Source: JAPLVS01 sp043809265
GTDB lineage: Archaea > Iainarchaeota > Iainarchaeia > Iainarchaeales > DTGL01
Assembly: GCA_043809265.1 (NCBI GenBank)
Contig: JAZDDY010000074.1
Span: 1-10,387 of the forward strand
Direction of reading: 5' to 3'
Length of the DNA stretch: 10,387 nucleotides
In this document: positions 6,056 through 10,387 of the stretch, one piece after another
Layout of the letters: the number at the start of each line of letters is the position of its first letter
Numbering within the stretch: position 1 is the first letter of the stretch
Program-made: the position numbers and the translations under genes
Notes under the pieces: generated by a model
Told to the model about the DNA's origin: nothing
What the model saw: the letters and a program-made list of their open reading frames with translations, nothing else
The model's database searches: none

Positions 6056-6075
6056 CCGGCTGTTTTTGCAGCCGG
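6056..6075 (-). terminator. GC hairpin downstream of the Ig-like gene
   Basis: CCGGCTG (6056-6062) and CAGCCGG (6069-6075) form a perfect 7-bp stem with a 6-nt loop, 14 nt past the stop of the minus-strand gene at 6089. On that strand TTTTT precedes rather than follows the hairpin, so it may block RNA 3' decay rather than act as a classic terminator. Confidence 0.4.
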
Positions 6076-6088
6076 CCAAAAAGAAGGT

Positions 6089-6448
6089 TTATTCGTCCAC
6101 TTTCAGCGTGATTGTGTTTTCGTATTGCTTGTCTGTGAACTGATAGTTTGCGTAGTGTTCCTGCACCCTTACTTCGACCGGCTCGTCGCCTGGGTCTGTG
6201 CTGGCTTTTGGGAATATCTGGAAGTACAGGGTTTTTTCCTCGTTCGGTTTTATGGAATCAATCCTCATGAGTTCGCTGTTCTTGAACCCGCCTTTTGTGA
6301 ATGAAAGGCGCGGTGAAAGCGTCACCCTGACTGTCAGTTTTGTTTCCTTGTCGTTTTCATTCCGTATGTAAAGGGTAAGCTGTACCGGCTCCCTTCTTGA
6401 TAAGACCATGCGCAATGGCGTAAACCTGCTGTTTACAAATACCGCCAT
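6089..6448 (-). CDS. Small Ig-like beta-sandwich protein, 119 aa
   Basis: The start is the ATG at 6448, preceded closely by AGGAGGGGAG; an upstream in-frame start would only add a spurious hydrophobic stretch from intergenic DNA. The sequence alternates hydrophobic strands and polar turns as in CARDB/NEW3-type immunoglobulin-like folds: PVQLTLYIRNENDKETKLTV, a central LSPRLSFTKGG, IKPNEEKTLYFQIFPKAST, then PVEVRVQEHYANYQF and NTITLKVDE. The N-terminus MAVFVNSRFTPLRMVLSRRE has no signal peptide, so the domain is probably cytoplasmic, unlike most CARDB proteins, which face outward. Function is unknown. It is divergent from the frameshifted winged-helix gene, sharing about 125 nt of promoter DNA, so co-regulation is possible. 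A minus-strand TATA-like GTTATACGG lies near 6497-6505. I recall similar short proteins in DPANN genomes but cannot confirm it here. Confidence 0.82.
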   Translation of the reverse strand: MAVFVNSRFTPLRMVLSRREPVQLTLYIRNENDKETKLTVRVTLSPRLSFTKGGFKNSELMRIDSIKPNEEKTLYFQIFPKASTDPGDEPVEVRVQEHYANYQFTDKQYENTITLKVDE

Positions 6449-6544
6449 TTTCTCCCCTCCTGTTGGGCTGTGATTCTTTTTTATGCTTGATTTTAACCGT
6501 ATAACAGCAAACAGATTAAAAACAATGATTAAAAAAAGCATAGA

Positions 6545-6554
6545 ATATTATATT
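6545..6554 (+). promoter_or_regulatory. TATA-like box of the frameshifted winged-helix gene
   Basis: ATATTATATT is centred 25-26 nt before GTG 6575, consistent with a leaderless transcript. It lies in the shared divergent region with the Ig-like gene. Confidence 0.45.
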
Positions 6555-6574
6555 TCCAGTGGAAAAACTCTTTG

Positions 6575-7055
6575 GTGGGCGTTTTGAGGCATCCTGAATC
6601 AGACCTTGTGAGAAAAACTTTTACGTTCAGGAGAATGGACCTTCCTCCGCAGGTTCTTCTCACCAAGAAATCCCTTCTCCGCTGGGTTGCGCTTTCCATG
6701 GGCCTTATGAGCGAAAACGAGTCCCGTTCCACTGTAATTGAAATCATTGATTCGTTTTTTTTTCTTTGTTTTTTCCAAGAAAGAGAATCCCTCCTCGCAG
6801 CAGATCAAGGCTTTTCTTGAGAAGAACCGCGGCATTTTGATTTCGGAAAAGCTCGTGCGCTACCACCTTAATCGCCTCTGTGCGCTCGGCTTTGTGGCGC
6901 ACGAAAAAGGCTTTTATTCCTTGAATCCCGCGCCTGATGCCGAGCGCGACGACCTTGCAGCGGCGTTCAGGCACTGGTATTGCAGGGAGCTCGAAGAATC
7001 CGTTTCAATGATGGAAAAAGCGCTCGGGAAAGTGCAGGCGGCATACGAGAAGTAA
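6575..7055 (+). pseudogene. Winged-helix protein gene split by a +1 frameshift at T9
   Basis: Two overlapping plus-strand frames are halves of one protein. The first (to 6820) encodes RKTFTFRRMDLPPQVLLTKK, then SLLRWVALSMGLMSENESRS, then TVIEIIDSF. The second (in frame from before 6764 to 7055) encodes FSKKENPSSQQIKAFLEKNR, the wing-like SEKLVRYHLNRLCALGFVAHEKGFYSLNP and a helical tail ending EKALGKVQAAYEK. The join falls in nine T at 6755-6763; reading eight T gives an unbroken 159-aa chain (DSFFFFVFSKKENP). The restored order, an N-terminal basic strand/helix region plus a C-terminal winged HTH and coiled-coil tail, suggests a DNA-binding regulator of a family I vaguely recall from DPANN archaea. 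GTG 6575 or TTG 6572 is the likely start. The disruption may be a sequencing error, a real mutation, or slippage-based expression, so the gene may still work. Convergent with the Cys-rich gene, 25 nt apart. Confidence 0.8.
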
Positions 7056-7080
7056 AAAGTTAAGGATTCTGCCATCTGAA

Positions 7081-8769
7081 TTATTTGGCACAATGCTGGG
7101 TTAAAGTTGAACCTAAAAGCCCTGCTCCTGCAAAACTGCACCCGTCAATATATTCCTTGCACTCCTGGCACTCCCCCTCATAGGTCCCTATTATTGCCGC
7201 ATATTCTTTTCCATTATAAAGGTAAGAGGAAATGGTCGGGGATTTCGGCAGCCCCCAATCTGTCGTGGTTACTGTTTTCCACGCCGATGTGCATTCAGCC
7301 AGAGTCTTGCACATGCATGGAAGTATTGCAACGCATTCCCTGTTTCTAGTTAAAATTGCACATTCCGTTGTCCGCGGCGTCCCGCCGTCGCAATCGGTTT
7401 GCTGTTCAGGTGGTTCAACCGGTTCAGGTTTTGCTTGCGGCGGACTGCCGCATGAGCCGATTGTAGGCAGAATGCATTTGCTTGTTGCCGATGGGGCCGA
7501 GCCTCCGCATTCACAGAACTTCTTCAAATCCTCGGCCTGCTTTTGCCCTTCGACATAAAGCGTTTCCTTTCCGTTGTATGTGCCTGTCAGGAGCGGTCTT
7601 GCCCCGATTTTAGGGCCCCACAAGGCCATGCATTGGGAAATGTCTGTTTCCTGCCCGCAGTCGCATGGCAGCCATATTTTGCACTCCTGCGTGTCCCCCT
7701 GGCATGCCAGTGCAGTGCAGGCCGGCGGTGCGGCTGTGCAGTCCCCTGCGCAGTCCATTGTTTTTCCATCGCACCAGGCAGGGACAGCAGCTGCCTTGTA
7801 TTCAAGGGTTATCTCTTCTGTTTCCTCATTCTGGCTTTGGATTGGAAGGTTTTCCGCTATTGGAATGTCCAGTTTTTCCCTCCAATAGGCTTCACATTCA
7901 ATGAGTGTTTTGCATTTGCAGGGCAGCAGGTAATCGCATTTCTGTTTTTCCTGCGCCGGCATTTCCTGTTCGATGCATTCTTCTGTTGTAACTTCCCCGG
8001 CCGCCGTCACTTCAAGCGTTTGCGTTTCATAGTTTGTTTCGTCTGTTTTTTCAACCGCTGTCACTTCAATCTCATAATCGCCGTTTTCCGTTATTTCTAT
8101 TTCAAGCTCTCCTTTCTGCTTTGCCCCGCTCTCAAGCGGGAATTCTGTTGAGAATTCTTTTTTGAAGATTTTTTCCATCGTGCCGTCGCTGCCTTCGAGT
8201 TTTTTGAAAACCCTTGCCTTTACTTCCATTGCGACCATGTCCTGTTTGCCTGTGTTTTCTATTTCAAAAGCGGCTTTTAGGGTGTTTGATTCCGCAAGGT
8301 CCAGCACTGTTGTGTCCAGCCCCAGGCTGCCTATTTTTACCTGTGCCGGCTCTTCGCCGAGGTATACCTTGCAAATATAGAGCTTTTCGTACCTGCATCT
8401 AGTTGAAACAGGCACGGTCTTTTCCTGGCTGAAGGAAAAAAACCGCTTTATGCCTGTGTTGTCCCAACGTATCGTTTTTCCACAATCTTCCCCTTTTTCG
8501 CAGCAGAACAGGCTGCTGTTGCAGTTGAACACCACCGACCTGTCGGATGTTTCGAAGCCTTCGGCTTTTACTGTGTAGCCTGCACTGAAGCTTCCGTCCT
8601 GTGCAGTGTAGACGCCCAACTGGGTTTCGGCCCTGTCCAGGTTTTTTTTGACGACTTCCACCAACGGTTCTTTCCAGAGGTACTGCGGCGCAAACTGGAA
8701 GAAAAAGAGGTAAGCCAGCACCGCCGCCACAATGAAGTATACTGCGAGTTTGAAAGTGCTCTGCTCCAT
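7081..8769 (-). CDS. Membrane-anchored Cys-rich surface protein with CARDB-like domain, 562 aa
   Basis: One N-terminal hydrophobic segment (about 7-24, FKLAVYFIVAAVLAYLFFF) should anchor the protein with the rest outside. A small Cys-containing region follows (83-133). A CARDB/Ig-like beta domain spans about 143-255, with AAFEIENTGKQDMVAMEVKARVF and GDYEIEVTAVEK. From 262 to the end the protein has 28 of its 34 cysteines. Three repeats there share C-x(4,5)-LPC-x-C-x(5,8)-C-x3-W, at 278-296, 363-384 and 479-497. After the second and third comes a YNGKE(T/Y) strand (398-402, 518-522). Linker 441-458 is Pro/Glu-rich. The many cysteines imply disulfides or metal binding outside the cell. I recognise no named family; adhesion or envelope structure is a guess. 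No clear Shine-Dalgarno lies next to the ATG. Divergent from dtdA. Confidence 0.85.
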   Translation of the reverse strand: MEQSTFKLAVYFIVAAVLAYLFFFQFAPQYLWKEPLVEVVKKNLDRAETQLGVYTAQDGSFSAGYTVKAEGFETSDRSVVFNCNSSLFCCEKGEDCGKTIRWDNTGIKRFFSFSQEKTVPVSTRCRYEKLYICKVYLGEEPAQVKIGSLGLDTTVLDLAESNTLKAAFEIENTGKQDMVAMEVKARVFKKLEGSDGTMEKIFKKEFSTEFPLESGAKQKGELEIEITENGDYEIEVTAVEKTDETNYETQTLEVTAAGEVTTEECIEQEMPAQEKQKCDYLLPCKCKTLIECEAYWREKLDIPIAENLPIQSQNEETEEITLEYKAAAVPAWCDGKTMDCAGDCTAAPPACTALACQGDTQECKIWLPCDCGQETDISQCMALWGPKIGARPLLTGTYNGKETLYVEGQKQAEDLKKFCECGGSAPSATSKCILPTIGSCGSPPQAKPEPVEPPEQQTDCDGGTPRTTECAILTRNRECVAILPCMCKTLAECTSAWKTVTTTDWGLPKSPTISSYLYNGKEYAAIIGTYEGECQECKEYIDGCSFAGAGLLGSTLTQHCAK

Positions 8770-8808
8770 GGATTAGAATACGCTGTTCCCCATTATTATT
8801 TCTTTTGC

Positions 8809-8819
8809 TTTATTTATCT
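8809..8819 (+). promoter_or_regulatory. Candidate TATA box upstream of dtdA
   Basis: CTTTATTTATC lies about 64 nt before the dtdA ATG, which would start transcription near 8838 inside the degenerate copy of the dtdA start. A second candidate, ATTATTATTTC at about 8793-8803, would instead place the mRNA start at ATG 8825. Confidence 0.3.
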
Positions 8820-8824
8820 GAACG

Positions 8825-8881
8825 ATGGAAACCATTGCCGTGTCCAAGGGGAATATGGCGGTGCGAAGGCGTTTGGAATGA
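8825..8881 (+). repeat. Degenerate copy of the dtdA 5' end, forming an 18-codon upstream ORF
   Basis: The first 24 nt from 8825 match the first 24 nt of dtdA at 8878 with few differences (shared AAACCATTG and GTGTCCAA). The encoded peptide METIAVSKGNMAVRRRLE mirrors the dtdA start MKTIVVSKEDIGG. Its TGA overlaps the dtdA ATG (ATGA), but the two frames differ, so it is not an N-terminal extension. It may be a duplication scar or a short leader ORF translationally coupled to dtdA. Confidence 0.5.
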
Positions 8882-9702
8882 AAACCATTGTTGTGTCCAA
8901 AGAAGACATCGGCGGAATGAACATTCACTCGCGCCTTTCGGAAAATTTCGATTTCACAGAAACAGGCCAATCGTATAAAGGCAATCCTTTTTTTGAATCC
9001 AAAAAATCCGCCCTTCGCCTTGTTTTGATTGATTCCCTGCACATTTTTTCCGAAGACCTTGATGCGCTCGGGGCGGAATTCATTATTTTCGCTTCCCGTC
9101 ATTCCTCAAAGTCCGGCACTCCGACCCTTAGCGTTCACCCTGTCGGGAATTGGGGAAAAGCAGAATTGGGCGGTCAAGACCGCATGCTCGGCGAATCCTC
9201 AGCCTCTCTGATGAAAAATTACCTTTTAGGCCTTAAAGAAAAAAAAGAGGTTATGGGTCTAGAATTTGAGGTTTCCTATGAGGCCACCCACCACGGCCCA
9301 TTCCTTCAAACCCCGTGCTGTTTTATCGAAATCGGGAGCGCTGATGCGCAGTGGCGCGACGAAAAGGCAGGCCTTGCCGTGGCCGAAACAATAATGGAGC
9401 GCACTTCTTTCCCTTCCTGCAAACCGGCAATAGGAATCGGCGGCCTCCATTACAATCCGCATTTCACTGAAATAGCCCTCTCAACCGAATATGCTTTTTC
9501 CCACATGTGCCCGAAATACGCCTTGCCGAATTTCAGCCTTGAAATGCTCGAAAAAGCGGTCTCCGCCTCGGTGGAAAAGCCTGAAGCCATTGTGATTGAA
9601 TACAAGGGATTGGGGGGAGAAAAGCAGCGCATTCTCTCCCTGTTGGAAAAATCGCCTGTTCCGGTGAAAAGGACGAACGAGATAAAGAATGCCAAAGAAT
9701 AA
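8878..9702 (+). CDS. dtdA: D-aminoacyl-tRNA deacylase, archaeal type, 274 aa
   Basis: Hydrolyses the ester bond of D-aminoacyl-tRNAs (EC 3.1.1.96), freeing tRNA from mischarged D-amino acids such as D-Tyr; a cytoplasmic, zinc-dependent proofreading enzyme related to plant GEK1/DTD2. Family blocks appear in order: MKTIVVSKEDIGGMNI at the start, FIIFASRHSSKSGTPTLSVHP (69-88), SYEATHHGPFLQTPCCFIEIGS (133-154), GIGGLHYNPHFTEIAL (186-201) and SHMCPKYALPNF (208-219). Conserved His residues that could bind metal or act in catalysis are H75, H87, H138, H139, H191, H195 and H209. Length fits the family (about 270). ATG 8878 matches the family N-terminus but has only a weak ribosome-binding context; translation may be coupled to the overlapping upstream ORF. 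The gene converges on the isomerase gene with a 17-nt gap. Confidence 0.95.
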   Translation: MKTIVVSKEDIGGMNIHSRLSENFDFTETGQSYKGNPFFESKKSALRLVLIDSLHIFSEDLDALGAEFIIFASRHSSKSGTPTLSVHPVGNWGKAELGGQDRMLGESSASLMKNYLLGLKEKKEVMGLEFEVSYEATHHGPFLQTPCCFIEIGSADAQWRDEKAGLAVAETIMERTSFPSCKPAIGIGGLHYNPHFTEIALSTEYAFSHMCPKYALPNFSLEMLEKAVSASVEKPEAIVIEYKGLGGEKQRILSLLEKSPVPVKRTNEIKNAKE

Positions 9703-9719
9703 GCCTGTTATGTATACTT

Positions 9720-10387
9720 CTATTTTTTCTTTTTCTTCAAATCTTCTATTGTACGTGCGTTCAGCAGGAACATCCCGATTCTGATTTCCTGAATGATTCT
9801 TTCCAGGTATTTTTCCGCGCCTTTTTCGCCGCCTTCTGCCTGTGCTTTGAGCACCGGCAGGGCAATTCCGCCCAAATCCGCGCCGAGGATTATGCCTTTG
9901 ATTATGTCTAATCCTGAGCGGATGCCTCCGCTTGCTATGATTTTGCCTCTGAATTCCTGCCTGCATTCGAAAATGCTTACCGCGGTTGGAATCCCAAAAT
10001 CCCAAAAGGTTTCCCCTAATTCACGGTTTCCCCTTAAAGAGTCAATTCCAATCCAGGAAGTGCCGCCTGCACCCTGCACGTCAATCGCCTTGATGTTTGT
10101 TTTAGCCAGTTTCCTTGCCACAGTCCACCCGATGCCGTGCCCGACTTCTTTTACATAAACCGGTTTCTTAAGTCTCTTGGATATTTCAGCAATCTTCTCG
10201 AATGCCCCCCTGAAGTCCGGGGTTCCATCAGGCTGCATTGCTTCTTGGGCTGCATTCAAATGTATTGCGAGCGCGTCGGCGCCCACATCCGAAAGCGCTT
10301 TTTCTATCCTTTCAACCGAGTATTCCTTGAGTTGTGCCGCCCCGATGTTTCCTGCCAGAAAAATATCCGGCGCCACATCGCGCACAT
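9720..10387 (-). CDS. fni: Type 2 isopentenyl-diphosphate delta-isomerase, C-terminal part
   Basis: FMN- and NADPH-dependent interconversion of isopentenyl and dimethylallyl diphosphate, in the archaeal mevalonate-derived isoprenoid pathway that feeds membrane lipid synthesis. The 222 visible residues cover the TIM-barrel core: VRDVAPDIFLAGNIGAAQL at the edge, then ADALAIHLNAAQEAMQPDG with the catalytic Gln (in HLNAAQE) and adjacent Mg-binding Glu. KKPVYVKEVGHGIGW, IDVQGAGGTSWIGIDSLR and IIASGGIRSGLDIIKGIILGADLGG (phosphate/FMN-binding) follow. The N-terminal third lies beyond the right edge, so the gene is partial only because of the window; the frame is open to the last base. It ends in a lysine run (EDLKKKKK). 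No frameshift or missing motif is seen. Confidence 0.95.
   Translation of the reverse strand, partial: VRDVAPDIFLAGNIGAAQLKEYSVERIEKALSDVGADALAIHLNAAQEAMQPDGTPDFRGAFEKIAEISKRLKKPVYVKEVGHGIGWTVARKLAKTNIKAIDVQGAGGTSWIGIDSLRGNRELGETFWDFGIPTAVSIFECRQEFRGKIIASGGIRSGLDIIKGIILGADLGGIALPVLKAQAEGGEKGAEKYLERIIQEIRIGMFLLNARTIEDLKKKKK

Larger units (their letters stand above)
5434..6088. other. Gene-poor, repeat-rich 655-nt interval
   Basis: No convincing gene is visible between the endonuclease and the Ig-like gene. The interval holds a nested inverted repeat (5500-5576), TTATGTATA at 5607, three 18-bp repeats (5658-5718), a doubtful 81-aa ORF, a 13-nt tandem repeat AGGGCCAAAAAAG at about 5833-5857, a 23-bp pseudopalindrome (6033-6055) and a GC hairpin (6056-6075). 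It may be the remains of a mobile element brought in with the endonuclease, or it may encode a non-coding RNA. Neither can be shown by eye. Confidence 0.5.

Noticed and set aside
7543..8151. 202-aa plus-strand ORF rich in Cys and Phe
   Set aside because: Antisense shadow of the 562-aa Cys-rich gene; no start context and implausible composition.
8773..9102. 109-aa minus-strand ORF ahead of the Cys-rich gene
   Set aside because: It lies almost wholly antisense to dtdA and is explained as a shadow of that gene.

Overview
The window looks like a chromosomal segment of an archaeon, tentatively a DPANN-type lineage (Diapherotrites- or Micrarchaeota-like). The pointers are an archaeal-type D-aminoacyl-tRNA deacylase (DtdA), a type 2 (FMN-dependent) isopentenyl-diphosphate isomerase, a XerA-like tyrosine recombinase with the archaeal C-terminus, a stand-alone PRC-barrel protein, TATA-like boxes about 26 nt upstream of several starts (suggesting leaderless mRNAs), and several small proteins of the kind I associate with DPANN genomes. 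Phylum is inferred from gene content only; no rRNA or tRNA gene is visible.

Layout. Positions 73-2168 carry three minus-strand genes: an unrecognised 185-aa protein, a PRC-barrel protein with a strong Shine-Dalgarno site and a hairpin/U-tract terminator, and XerA. A divergent promoter region (2169-2320) then leads to four plus-strand genes: a 54-aa basic protein whose stop codon lies inside its own terminator hairpin, an M16-family zinc peptidase, a protein-kinase/APH-fold protein, and a single-motif LAGLIDADG homing endonuclease. Positions 5434-6088 (655 nt) hold no convincing gene but do hold a nested inverted-repeat structure, three copies of an 18-bp repeat, a doubtful 81-aa ORF, a 23-bp pseudopalindrome and a GC hairpin.

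From 6089 to 7055 a small Ig-like beta-sandwich protein (minus) is divergent from a winged-helix protein (plus) that is split by a frameshift at a run of nine T. A 562-aa membrane-anchored, cysteine-rich, presumably surface-exposed protein (minus, 7081-8769) is divergent from dtdA (8878-9702), whose 5' end is preceded by a degenerate copy of its own start region. The right edge cuts a convergent type 2 IPP isomerase gene.

Most genes appear to be transcribed singly; there is no clear metabolic operon. Housekeeping roles present are tRNA proofreading (DtdA), isoprenoid lipid synthesis (Idi-2), chromosome dimer resolution or site-specific recombination (XerA) and possibly cell-division or RNA-related PRC-barrel function. 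The accessory signals are the homing endonuclease, the structured gene-poor 5.4-6.1 kb stretch, and the Cys-rich surface protein. I did not find a recognisable defence system, CRISPR array or insertion sequence.
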